Positions 10,347-21,936 of a DNA stretch of 64,000 bases are shown here, one piece after another; within the stretch, counting starts at the first letter, position 1; every line of letters begins with the position of its first letter. Below the pieces are notes generated by a model. That model was not told the DNA's origin, did not search any database, and saw nothing but the letters and a program-made list of their open reading frames with translations. The DNA is from Physcomitrium patens (taxonomy: Eukaryota > Streptophyta > Bryopsida > Funariales > Funariaceae). The translations under genes were made by a program, and so were the position numbers. The stretch covers positions 17,854,274 through 17,918,273 of the forward strand of contig NC_037260.1 of assembly GCF_000002425.4 (NCBI RefSeq). The letters are read 5' to 3'.

Positions 10347-11245
10347 AAAATTTTGAAAAGTAATTTTGTCCTATTACAATAGGAATTGTGGGACTGAACT
10401 TTCATAAATCATCATCTTATAAAAGTCTTATATTATCTTCTGGATCTTCTCCTTGCTTTATAATATGAATTTATTTAGGATCTTAAAAATTATGTAGTTT
10501 TTACTTTTGCCTTGTTATATTTTAGAACCTCTACTTATTTTCTTAATGAAAGATTTGTCAAGCATTATAATATAATTTTAATATAAAAAACTAAACTAAT
10601 ACATGTAGAAGATATAGATGGTTGACCTAGGTTGTCTAGAGATATCACTCATGAAACCTTTCCATTAGAAACAACTATATGTAGTTATAATAATTTAGTC
10701 GCATTTAAAATCATTAGATCTCCAACTAATCCTATTATTTTGGATCTTTTATGGTTAGAAAAATATTTTTTTCAAATAAATTGGATATTTTATAATTTAA
10801 ATTTTTTTGTAATCCATTTAAAAAATTAAAAATCTATAACTGAGCAATATTAAAATAAAGATTACATTGTAACTATAGAATAGTCAAATCTCTATTTGTT
10901 GGAACAAGGACATTTATACAAGTTACAAAAAAAAAACTTCATTTGTTATTTACGCAACACTGAATTCTCATACAAGAAAAACTTTTAGTGGTATACCAAA
11001 ATAATATAAGAACTATCAAGATGTATTTGAAAAAAAAAATGTAAATATTCTATCTGAGTATTATCTTTATGATTGTACAATTGATCTTCAAGAAAGAACT
11101 CAACCACCATTTAGAACAATCTTTAAGTTATTACAAAATAAATTGGCTACTTTTAAGAAATATATTATTGAAAATCTTGCCAAAAACTTCATACAACATT
11201 CAAAGTCTCTTGTAGGTACTCCAATCTTATCTGTAATCCTAAGAC
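10085..11245 (+). mobile_element. Chromovirus fragment: gag knuckle, protease, start of RT
   Basis: The DNA resembles 13260-14400 of the neighbouring chromovirus. In order it shows a nucleocapsid knuckle relic (CLYCKESKCTIKNC near 10250, histidine lost), the post-protease segment IIRSPTNPIILDLLWLEKY (10700-10770) and the RT start (YDCTIDLQERTQPPF, NLAKNFIQHSKSL near 11060-11210). Similarity ends abruptly at about 11245. There are many stops and no LTR at either end. Confidence 0.8.
10312..10342. repeat. (TA)n microsatellite
   Basis: An uninterrupted TA dinucleotide run of about 30 bases inside the gypsy fragment. Confidence 0.95.
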
Positions 11246-11989
11246 TTCTTGATTTTGAATAACTATTTTATAAACTTATATTGACGACTTCTTAAGCTAC
11301 ATTTTTCTTAAAATGATGGATATGATTGTGGTTGACATGTCATGCATCTTGTGATTTTATACTTTTTTGAAATATTTATTATATATAATCATACACAAAT
11401 GATTTTATAGATTAATTTGTTAGAAATCACTAATTTAGTGGTGATTGAGACCATGCATTGTTATACGAAGGAGAATTGGCTTTGTTTATTGGATTAGATT
11501 TTGTTGTCCATATAAATTATAATGCGGAGTATGTTTGGTAATTAAAAGAACATTTTGGAGTTGTCTTGACCATTTTTGTAGTGGTCGTAATGTATTTAGT
11601 AATTTGAAAGCTATGTAAGCAATTTCAAAACTAAAAGTCACTTAAAGAGCACCCATACAGCCAAACCTCAGTCAATGTCACTAGAAAGCCAAACAACAAG
11701 GTCTCATACCTCCTCATCATTTCCTAAAGTATCTTTTTCTTATCCATCTTTGACCAATAGGGAGGCAATAAGATAGGACTTCTAAGAAGAATCCATGGTG
11801 GCTTAATCGCCATTGGTTACTTCTAACTTGTCCTAAACTTATACAAATTTAATAATAGCCTTTATTGTATGATCTTCCACATGGTCTTCAATCTAAACTA
11901 CATGATCTCCTACATGGTCTTTAATCTAAATCCCATGGTCTTCTTCAAAGTCTTCAATTTATACAATTTATCTATAAATTAAGATATCA
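11246..11989. other. AT-rich stretch without a gene
   Basis: No coding or RNA gene is recognised. The part from about 11868 to 11985 resembles 18414-18510 (shared phrases such as catggtctttaatctaaat and ctataaattaagat), so the same short unit sits near both ends of the adjoining chromovirus. Confidence 0.6.
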
Positions 11990-12312
11990 AAACTTATTTT
12001 TTTAAGTTTTTTACTTTTAGGAAGCTACATTGGAAGCATCTTATAATTTGGATGCTTATCTAGTAAGCTTCACCATCTTTATGAAGCTTTTATAGGAGAG
12101 TCTTATTAGCTAGTATATATAGAGGCAAGACTAAAGCCATTTTATGTCTTGTCAACACTTTTTTGTATTTCCAATCTTGTTGGAGACTCTTTAGACTTCT
12201 TGTACTTAGTGTTAGCTCTTCTAGTTCTTTTAGAAATATATAACTTTTTTTTATCATCTTCTTTGTATATTACTTTCTTATTTTGGAATGATTCAAAATT
12301 GTGTCCTTGACA
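11990..12312 (+). repeat. 5' LTR of copy B (upstream part missing)
   Basis: It aligns with 19078-19395 over the TATA box (TAGTATATATAGAGG near 12111), the R/U5 part (aagactaaagccat, gtatttccaa) and the end TTGTGTCCTTGACA at 12299-12312. A primer-site relic (AATATCAGAG) lies about 20 bases further on. Confidence 0.75.
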
Positions 12313-12525
12313 ATTTGACAAAACTACAAAGAACAATATCAGAGTTAGTTTTTTTTAATAAAGTATAGATTATTCTTTTCTCTTAGAAGTATCATAATAC
12401 TTGTGAAGGCTGCAGATTACCCTCTTTTATACTAATATTATTTTTATTTTGTGGTTTTCTTATCTCCTATGTTAAGTATTTCTTGCTTGTATAGAAACTA
12501 TTCTTATGTAAAAGATCTTGGATCC

Positions 12526-13500
12526 ATGGTAGAATTAGTTGAAATAAAAGGTGTCATAATATAAATGCAAGAACAAATGAGAGATTTCATGTTTACAATA
12601 TATCAACTTTGTTTAGCATTGTAACTTATACCAAGCTTAATTAATCAAGAAGATACAGAGATGGCACGAACTTCATCAACAATTGTCTTGCTTCAAATGA
12701 CCCCTCATGTCATAAACCATCATAGACAAATAGTTATGGCTACTAAAAAATCAAGAGTAGATCTTCTTGATAAAATTTTATGGAATTAGAACCAAGTTTT
12801 GAGGATTCATCAATCAAATGTAACTTAGCATTGAGCTCCAATTACAAAGTTTTCCAACTCCAACATCTCAAATCAGGTTTATTAGAAATTTATTAATTGG
12901 ATCTATACTATCTTAGTTTTCATCATTCTTGGACTAACAAGATCCAATATGGGACAACTTAAGTGTATTCTTAGTTGAATTCTGCTTCATGTTAAGAAAA
13001 TATGATGTAATTTATGCAACAATCAATAAAATCTATGTTTTGTGGCAAGAAAATTATTTTGTATTCATATATGATTCAGAATTTTAACAAGTGGAAATTA
13101 TTATTAAGTGGGATGATGCTACGCTCATTAGCCAATTTCTTTATAGATTATAGCATGATGTAGAGAAATTACTACTTAATTTACTTGATCCACAAACATT
13201 AAGCAAAACAATTGATTTTGCTGTCAAGTTTGAAAATTGGTTCTTTGAATTTTGTTGAAAAAGTTGTATGTTGGTGTCTCAATGCCTCAATAATTTAGCA
13301 ACAACCATGATGGCTCTACAGAACATATATATTGAAGTTGAAGATATGTAAATTGACAAGGTGTAATTCAAGCCTCTTATTGAATAAGAAAAAATTCATC
13401 ATCATTAAGAGGGATTGTGTTTGTATCATAGAAAATCCAAACATACGGCTCAATATTGCCCAAAGAAGGGACATAACAATAAGATAAGAAACGCAAAGAT
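12526..13500 (+). pseudogene. gag: gag relic of copy B
   Basis: It starts at an ATG (12526) homologous to the gag start of copy D at 37378 (MVELVE versus MAELVE). Gag-like segments follow with many stops. The zinc knuckle near 13430-13475 reads CLYHRKSKHTAQYC, so its second cysteine has become histidine. Confidence 0.7.
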
Positions 13501-13539
13501 GAAAGAAGACAACATGTCAAAAAACAAGTCTATCCAACT

Positions 13540-15440
13540 ATAATAGAAATTTTGCAACTAGACTCTTATACAACATCATCCTCTAAAGGTCATGTACTAT
13601 CTTTTAAACCTTCTCCCTATTTTATAATACAAGTTTGTTTAGGACATAAAAATTATATAGTTTCTATTTCTGTATTATTAGATTTTGAAGCCTCTGCCTT
13701 TTTTCTTGATGAGAGATTTGCCAAGCGTCACAAAATCTCTTTAATGTAGAAAATTAAACCAATATATGTAGAAGTCATAAATGATTAACTTTTATCATCT
13801 TGAGATATCACTCACAAAACCTTCCTATTAAAAGTAGATGTACATAGTTATAATAGTTTAATAACATATAATATTATTTGATCTTCAATTAATTTTATTA
13901 TTTTGGATCTTTTTTGATTAAAAAAATATAATCCTCAAATAAATTGGACATCTCATAGTTTTGAATTTCTTTGTAATCTACCTAAAGCATTAGAAATCCA
14001 CAACCAAACAATACTAAAGCAAAGATCACATCATAATCCTAAAACTATGAAACCTCTATTTATTAGAGCAAGGGCATTTATGTGCAATACAAAGAAAAAA
14101 ATTCCATTTGTTATTTTTGTAGCACTTAATCGTTATACATAAGAAAATTTTAAAAGAATACCAGAACAGTATAAAGACTATCAAGACATATTTGAAAAGA
14201 AAACTGTAGATATTTTACCTAAGCAACATCCTTATGATTGTACAATTGATCTTTAAGAGGGAGTTCAACCACCATTTGGACCAATTTACAACCTATTGCA
14301 GAACAAGTTGATTGCCTTTAAGTAATATATTGACAAAAATCTTGCCAAGAACTTCATATTACATTTAAAGTTTCTTGCAGGTACTCCAATCTTATTTGTG
14401 AAGAAAAAAGATGGATCACTATGTATGTATATGGATTATTATAAAATGAACAAGCTGACCATTAAAAATTGCCACTTTCTACGTTTGATATCTAAATTTC
14501 TTGATCAATTAAGCCAAACTAAGATCTATAGTAAGATAGATCTACAAAGAGCATATAATTTGGTATGCGTTAAAAAGGGAGATAAATGGAAGACTGTATT
14601 TTGGACAAGGTATGGATATTTTGAATATAATGTCATATCTTTTGGACTCACAAACATTCCAGTTGCTTTTCAATACTTGATGAATGATATTTTTTGAGAA
14701 TTTTTAAATGATTTTGTCATTTTCTATTTAGATGACATTCTAATCTATTCTAAAAATACAAAAAAAATATGAACAACATGTTTGGACATACTACAAAAAT
14801 TGAAAGATATAAGATTATATGCCAAGATGGAGAAGTATATATTCCATACAACTGAAGTGGAATTTTTGAAATATATTATTTCAAATGATGGACTTATGAT
14901 AGATCTAAAGAAAGTTCAAACTATCATAGACTAGAAAACTCCTAGAATAGTATAAGATGTTCAATATTTTTTGAGATTTACAAATTACTGTTGAATTTTC
15001 ATCATGAATTTTTCCTAAGTTATTTCTCCATTGACACAATTAACTTGCAAAGATAAATTTGAATCGAACAAAGATACAAAGTAATATTTCAAAGATAAAA
15101 AAGAGTATTTATTACAGCTCTTATTTTACATTGTCTAAATTTTTCAAAGTCATTTTTTATGGAGACAAATACATCAAATTTTGCATTAGGAGCAATATTA
15201 TTACAAATGAGAAAAGATAATCATCTTCATCCTATTACTTTTTATTCTAGGAAATTTTCACAAATCAAATTAATTATGAGATCTATGATGAACAACTCCT
15301 TGCAATTGTAGATTCATTTTAAAAATGACAGCATTATTTAGAAAGCACTTGTAGTCCAGTTACAATCTATATAGACCACAAAAATCTCAAGTATTTCATA
15401 TCAACTTTTATCTTGGATCATCGCCAAGTCCATTGTGATA
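13540..15440 (+). pseudogene. pol: Protease, RT and RNase H relic of copy B
   Basis: The protease region (13552-13749) has LLDFEASAFFLDERFAKRH, where the active-site DSG has become DFE. RT (about 14220-14960) keeps TKIDL-like and YLDDILIYSKN motifs, the latter near 14728, but has several stops. RNase H (about 15060-15430) has lost the first aspartate of TDAS (ETNTSNFALGAI). The longest open stretch is 14398-14697. Confidence 0.85.
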
Positions 15441-15589
15441 TATGTTTATCATGATTTATATTCAATATAACATATTGCCCAAGTAGCTAATAAAGATTGT
15501 CGAATGTCCTATCTAAATATTTTTAGCTTATACAAAAAAAAAATGATGTAACTTATAATCAACAACAAACTATTCATTTGAAACTAGAG

Positions 15590-17464
15590 TTATTACATCT
15601 TCAAGTTATGAAGTCAACAATTCTTGTTGATTTATTATTTCTTAATTAAATTTATTCAAGTATATCAATAAACCTTCTTGTTTTTGATATCAAATCTTAT
15701 TCTAATAACATTGATGATGATTTGAGTAAATTTGAGTTCAAAGATGACTTCTTCTATTATGAGGTTGGATTATATGTTCAAAGAAGTCAAGCCTATTTGT
15801 ATGCTCTTCAAATTGAATACAATTTCCTTACTGCAGGATATTTTAGGTTCAGCAAAATGTTGGAACTCGTGACAAAGGACTTTTGATAGCTTCAAATATA
15901 AAAGACAATCAAAAAATTTGTGCAATCTTATGATATTTGTTTTCAAGCAAAGATTCTTCAATATTGGTCTTATAAACTTCTCCAACCATTATCTATTCCA
16001 AAATAACCATGGTCATCTATTTTTATGGATTTTATTACGGATATTCTAATCTTTAGTTCCTATGATTCTATCTACGTGATAGTGGATTGTCTAATAAAGA
16101 TAGCACATTTTGTACCTTGTATAAAATCTATTATAAGTAGAGAAACATTGTGATTCTTTCTTGACAATATCTATTACTATTACACACTATTAGTTGATAT
16201 TATATTTGATTGAGGTCCCCAATTTGCGTCTAAGTTTTGAGAGTTATTTTTTAAGATCTCAAAAATGGAAATCAAGTTCTTTTCAGCTTTTCATCTTTAA
16301 ACTAATGGTCAAATTGAATGCGTAAATGAAATATTAGAGCAATATCTGCAATGTACCATCAATTATCATCAAGATAATTGGATGATTCTTTTACCATTAA
16401 TTGAGTTTGTATATAATAACACAATACATTCTTCCATCCAATAAATACCTTTTTATGCCAATTATGGATATCATCCATAATTTGATACTTTTGATTTTTT
16501 AAAGATTTAAAATCGTACGATAGAGAATTGAACAACTTGATTATTAGAGCTTCATACAATATTAAAAATACAATTAAAAGAAGCTCAAGAATGGTAGAAG
16601 ATCAATGTTGATATTTTTGTAAAAAATAACTTCCATTTAAAATTGGTGATAAAGTATAGCTACTACAATATAATATCAAGACTAGTCGACCTTGTAATAA
16701 GTTGGACTATCAAAGATTTGAGCTATTTGTTATCCAAAAGTAAACCAATCTAATTGCATATTGATTGCAATTGCCTAAGTCAATGAAGATCCATCTTATT
16801 TTCTATGTTTCTTTCTTTGAGCCATATAAAACACCACAAATGTCAAAAAGAAAACAATTTCCAACTCCTCCTATTGAAATTGATAACAATTAGGAATTTT
16901 AGGTGAAAAAAGTCTTGGATTCAAGGAAACTCCAAAATAAATTAGAATATCTGATACATTAGTGTAGATACAATATTAGTGAGTGCATATAGAAGCCATC
17001 TAAGAATCTCACAAATGTGCCACAACTAGTATTTTTTTTTTCAATAATGAAATCTATCAAAATCAAATACCAACTATTAATAATAAGATGGTATAAAATA
17101 AGAAGGAATGAGTTCAAGGATCATTATTTAAAATTTTTTTATAAGATGGAGTATCAACAACCAGTAGAATCATCTCAAAAGTTATCAATAGTAGATCTAC
17201 CAAATGAAATACTTAGATTGTTTCAACCTTCATGACATCAAGATCAAGATGGAGATCCTTAGAAGAGACATGTCATTTCTTGAATAGATGGGAAGATACA
17301 ATGTATATAGTACCACAATCTTGGAAGAGACTCTCGATGCTTAGTGATACTATTAGAGGTAGATATTACATCTAATGGCATTCAAAACGTATTGTTCGAA
17401 GATAGTTACAATGGCTTCAATAGCGATCAAATAATTAGATGGTCTTTTTGTCTTGGAATGGGAC
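15590..17464 (+). pseudogene. pol: Integrase and chromodomain relic of copy B, first copy
   Basis: The integrase core is recognised from MDFITDILIFSSYDSIYVIVD (about 16026) to EILEQYLQC (about 16350). A degraded C-terminal part and a chromodomain (VLDSRKLQNKLEYLIH, then YNISECI) follow at about 16890-17010. The 3' noncoding part runs to about 17462 and matches 42050-42300 of copy D. The chromodomain is inferred to target insertion to heterochromatin. Confidence 0.8.
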
Positions 17465-18760
17465 ATTTAACAAGCCATGGCCTCCATAGAGATATTATAT
17501 CAAGTATAGGGACTGAATTTGTGTCCAAATTTTAGAGAATACTTATCAAGATTGTGAAGGTGGATATAAAACTATCATCTTCTATCCATCTTCAAATTGA
17601 TAGTCTAATAAAGTGAGTAAATCAAGTATTGGAATTATATTTTGTAATGTGCTATCAACTACTATCAAGATAATTTGGTAATTCTTTTACCATTAATGAT
17701 ATATAATAATATAAAATATTCTTCTATCCAACAATCATCATTCTATGCTAACAATGGTTATCATCTATGGTTTGATATTTTTGGCTTTTTAAAAGTTGAT
17801 CATCTTGTGGTAAGAAATTTAAAAAGAATTTAGCAGATTTGTGAACAATAATGAAAGTTCAATTAAATGAAGCTCAAAGATGACAAAAGATCAATGTAGA
17901 TGTGTATCAAAAGAAGCAACCTCAATCCCAGATTGGTAATAAGGTGTGGTTATTTTTTCATAATAACAAAACTAATCGCCCTTGTGATAAGTTAGATTAT
18001 TGTAGACTTGGACTATTTTCTATTAATAAACAAATTAATCTAATTACATATTGACTATATCTACCAAATTCAATGAATATTCATCTCATCTTCCATGTAT
18101 TTTTTTTTGAGTTATACAAGATAATGGATATATTAAGAAGAAGCAAATTACCACTTCCACCAACAAAAGTCGACAACAATCAAGAGTTTGAAGTTGAAGA
18201 AGTCTTGGATTCAAAGTAGTGCTAAAATAAATTAGAATATCTTGTACATCGGCAAAAATATGATATTAGTGAATGTACATAGGAGCCATGTAAGAATCTA
18301 ACAAATGTGTCAAAACTTATATTTGCTTTTCATTGACAACATCCATCAAAACCAAAGACCAACCATTGACAATGAAATGATATAAATAAAAGAGGAACAA
18401 GTTTAAAGATAAACCATGTAGTCTTTCACGTAGTCTTCAATCTAAATTGCATGGTTTTTTGCATGGTCTTTAATCTAAATAATTTTTCTATAAATTAAGA
18501 TAACATAATATCAAAATTCCATCAATTTATATATTTGAAGTACTAATAATATCTCTAAGCTTCTACACATTCATTCATTAAACAGCCCACATCATGACAG
18601 TGTATGAGATATCACAATCTTGGAAGAGACTCTCGATACTTAGTAATAATATTAAAAGTGAATATTGCACCTAATAGCATTCAATATGTGTTGTTCAAAA
18701 GTAGTTATGAAGGCTTCAATATTGATCAAATAATTGGTTGGTCTTTTCACCTTAGAATGA
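17465..18760 (+). pseudogene. Second, tandem copy of integrase core to 3' region in copy B
   Basis: From about 17470 the sequence jumps back to the integrase core (HGLHRDIISSIGTEFVSKF). It repeats through a second chromodomain (KNKLEYLVH-like, YDISECT; about 18190-18310) and the 3' noncoding segment with cttggaagagactctcgat (also at 17322). The unit is about 1.28 kb, like the first copy. The two differ by many substitutions and by a replaced stretch at about 18412-18590. Confidence 0.75.
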
Positions 18761-18911
18761 AATATTATCAATAGCTCAAAGGACCTATCAACCATCTTCG
18801 TACAAAGCATAGATTGGAATTTGTTGCAAGCACCATTCAATAGATCTTGGACTTCATTGGCTTATAACAACAACTTGACCGCTCCTCTTAGAACTTGTCT
18901 CTTGGGAGTAA

Positions 18912-19395
18912 TGTAACAGATGTCTATTTTATTGAAGTAAAAAGAGATAAGTAGAAGTAGGTAGAAATAAAGTTAAGTAAATAATATCTTTTATAAGAAA
19001 TATCAAGAAAGCTTCTTATATGTTGATTAGATTCTTAGAGCCTTCTAGATTTGCCACATGGCATATAAAACTTATTTCATAAGGTCCCTACTTTTAGGAA
19101 GTTGCATTGAAAGCATCTTATAACTTAGATGTTTGTCTTACAAGTCTCACTACCTTTAGAAAGCTTTCATAGAGGTTTCTTGTTAGCTAGTATATATAGA
19201 GGTGAGACTAAAGCCATCATCAGTCTTCTCAATGCCTTTCTTGTATTTCCAAACTTGTTCAAGACTCTCTAGCTTCATTGTATTTGGTATATGTCATTTT
19301 AGTTTCTTTAGAAATATATCATTTTTCTTTATCATCTCCTTTGAATATTATTTTCTTGTTCTAGAATGATTTAGAATTGTATCCTCAATACGAAA
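18912..19395 (+). repeat. 3' LTR of copy B
   Basis: It starts TGTAACAGATGT, a decayed form of TGTCACGGACAT, right after a purine-rich tract (ggGAGTAA). It contains TATATATA at 19191-19198 and ends near TTGTATCCTCAAT (compare TTGTGTCCTTGACA). The length is about 484 bp. Confidence 0.75.
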
Positions 19396-20090
19396 CCACA
19401 TGGAAGCTAGTTGAAAATTTTGCAGATGTACCAAAGAAGATTGTGCTTTTATAAATGACATCCTTTTAAATTAAGTATCAACCACCAATGATATGAGCAA
19501 GACAATGTATATAATACAAAACAAGGTTTCTTAAAGAATACATATATTTCTTCCTTATTATTTTTTTTATAGAATGTGTTTCTATTATAGAGTAATTTAG
19601 AGTTGTATCTATGTCAATTGTAGGTTATTTCCTACATATCATAGAGAATGTGAAATCTAATAGTCAATATTAATAGAGATAAATTTGAACATTTATATAG
19701 CAATGTTCACAAAAAGAGGTCAAATGAAATCAAAACAAGTTCCACCTTATATAAGATCAAAAAATAAATTATTTCACATGAAGCCAAAATTCTAGTACAT
19801 TTCAAAATATTTTGATGATCTATAAAAAAAAATCATGCGTAAAATCTTCATCACCTTCAGTACCTATATATTCTAACCATTGTAACTATAACTTCAATGA
19901 ATCTTTCTCAACGACCATGAAAAATTTCATCAACTCTTCTAAATTGAAGCCATTCAAAATAGTCCAATTTGAAGCCATTCAAAATAGTCCAATGATAAAT
20001 CTTACCTTGTATAGATATGGCTGCCATATTTGGATATTACACAAATATGAGAATTTCAAAACGTTCAATGATCTCAGCTGAAATTTTCAT
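19396..20090. other. AT-rich transition to island 1, no gene
   Basis: No protein is recognised. The phrase near 19588-19620 (tagagtaatttagagttgtatc...tgtcaattg) resembles an LTR end and may be a small LTR relic. A 22-bp direct repeat (tgaagccattcaaaatagtcca) occurs at 19945-19991. Confidence 0.5.
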
Positions 20091-21390
20091 AGCATAATTT
20101 TTGAACTTAGGTGTAGATGTCCATAGCATCACAAGGGGGCCGAGAGATGCTCAACAACTGAGTGCTGCAACGCTAACATTTGGAGTGTTCTCTGAAATGT
20201 ACCTTGTGGATTGACTACAGTAAACAATAAGATGTGCTCTAGTGGGATATCCTGAGAAATACAATGTCTGATGTCCTGTGGCACAGTGATTGTGTGTAGA
20301 TGTTATGGCTTATTCAGGAGTCAGCTCAAAATTCATGAAGTCTTCAACGTTTTCTACAAATGAGACGTGTTTGTATGGCTTCCAAACTGTTGCACAGAAA
20401 GCTATGAATTGGGTAGCCCTGGCTAAACTGTAGTACTTCAGCCCCCATCTTAGCCCCCATTTGCACTATGATTGAATCTCTGGTCATCTATTTGTAGCAT
20501 TGAGTTTAGCCCTCAGTTTTGTTGCACTTGCTCGGGCTAGCTAAAGTGGGTTCAGCCCTCAACGAGCAGCTTGAAAAAGTTCACCTCCTTTTAGAGCGTC
20601 GGACACAAACTTTGGATAAGCATACATTGACACGAAACAGTGCATAATTTCATCAGTTTTGTTTCACCAGATTGGATACTCCCGATACATTTGCATTAAT
20701 ATGTAGCACCTGTACACTTTGGGCAATATTAGATCACTGGTTTCTACAAGAAGTCAAGTACCTCTATTGCATTTTACGTAAAGTTGTAGAGTGTTTTACT
20801 GAACAGACAGTCAAAGGCGCACCCCTCACAGGCAAACCGCACAAACCAACTTCAAATACACTGAATCTGAAAGAATTGAAAACAAGGATAATTCGAAATA
20901 TGTAGGGTTACCGTACGCCCTGTGAAGTACAGTAGAAGAATCATAAGCTACCTGGTTTACCGATCCCTACATCAAAAAATAACCTTCTACCCTGTAGGAA
21001 AGAGCTACGGGCAAGTCCACAGCAGGGAACATCTGGGCTTGAACTGCCCGAGCACAGAAGACACTCTGCCTACCAAAACACCTGCAGGCCCTACACGATC
21101 TTACATGTGAGTCAGCAGCTACACAGGCTGCCTACAAGTGCATACATACCTTACAATGTTCGGAAAATATGTAAGATCATTATATATTAATATTCATAGA
21201 AACAGAGGATGATATTGACGGCTGCAGCAACGACTACATGCTCTAGGCAGAACAACACTTCAAATTTCAAACTGCTGCCTCCGACAGATACTTCTTTAGT
21301 ATGAATAACATGACGACTCAATTACAGCGGTACCCTTCCGAAAACTAGCAAGACCTTCCTCCTGACCGCACAAGGATAATGCCAGAAAAA
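20091..21390. other. Non-repetitive island sequence, no gene recognised
   Basis: Base composition is balanced, unlike the transposons. Only short open stretches occur (for example 20672-20905 and 20922-21110), with no recognised domain. It lies downstream of the minus-strand hydrolase gene and could hold its 3' untranslated region. Confidence 0.4.
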
Positions 21391-21640
21391 TTAAGCTGAG
21401 AAAACGTCAAGAGTACTAAGCCCGGGAGATAGAACGGCCTGAAACGTGACTTCAACGAATACATTCCCTGGCAACGGCCAGCTTTCCGAAACGAGATAAG
21501 CACCAAAGTTAAGATCTTCCAAGAAGACCAAGATGTGATCCTGTCCTAGGGGCCGGTAAGGAGCCTTTGCACGCTTGTGCATATAGCCTTCAGACTTGCT
21601 GTTACATCCGCCGTCGAGACCCCCGGCTGGATTGGCCAAG
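21391..21640 (-). other. Possible further exon downstream of the acidic frame
   Basis: An open frame of about 80 codons (ending LSTLDVFSA) follows the acidic frame with normal-looking composition. No domain is recognised. An acceptor-like TGTAACAG precedes KSEGYMHKRAKAPYRPL, but its phase does not match the best donor, so a spliced connection is not established. Confidence 0.25.
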
Positions 21641-21906
21641 TTACGGATATTGTCCTCGGTCCGACCTGCTCACGGCTCCATCCCGTCCCCCGCCTCGACT
21701 CACCCTGCCCCAGTCTTCGTACTCATCCGAGTCCGAGTCCTGTAAATCGTACTCGTCCTCATAGTATCCATACTCGACCCCGCACTCATCTCCGTAGTCA
21801 TCCTCTCCCTCTTCCCAATCGTCATCTTCGTCCGAGTCCGAGTCCGAATCCTCCAAGTCCTCCGAGTCCGAGTCCTCGAAGTCTTCTTCATCGAAGTCCT
21901 CCTCAC
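21641..21906 (-). other. Acidic Asp/Ser/Glu-rich reading frame just after the hydrolase stop
   Basis: Immediately downstream of the hydrolase stop, in a different frame, the minus strand encodes a strongly acidic low-complexity run (repeated DSDSD and EDD; from about 21900 to 21700, ending EDWGR). The part from 21856 to 21641 opens with ATG. A splice-donor-like GGCAGG|GTGAGT lies at about 21705-21711. It could be an alternative C-terminal exon of the hydrolase gene, a separate small ORF, or untranslated sequence. The opposite strand of this stretch reads as a Pro/Ser-rich ORF, which is a shadow. Confidence 0.4.
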
Positions 21907-21936
21907 CCAGGTCGAGTATGGATACTCGTCCCAGTC

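Larger units (their letters stand above)
11990..19395 (+). mobile_element. Old chromovirus-type Ty3/gypsy element, copy B
   Basis: Plus-strand order: LTR remnant (11990-12312), leader with decayed hairpins, gag (12526-13500), protease/RT/RNase H (13540-15440), integrase and chromodomain (15590-17010), a second integrase-to-3'-region copy (17465-18760), and the 3' LTR (18912-19395). The whole element is very AT-rich and full of stops, so it is older than copies A and D. The 5' LTR seems to lack its upstream part when compared with the 3' LTR. Confidence 0.88.
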
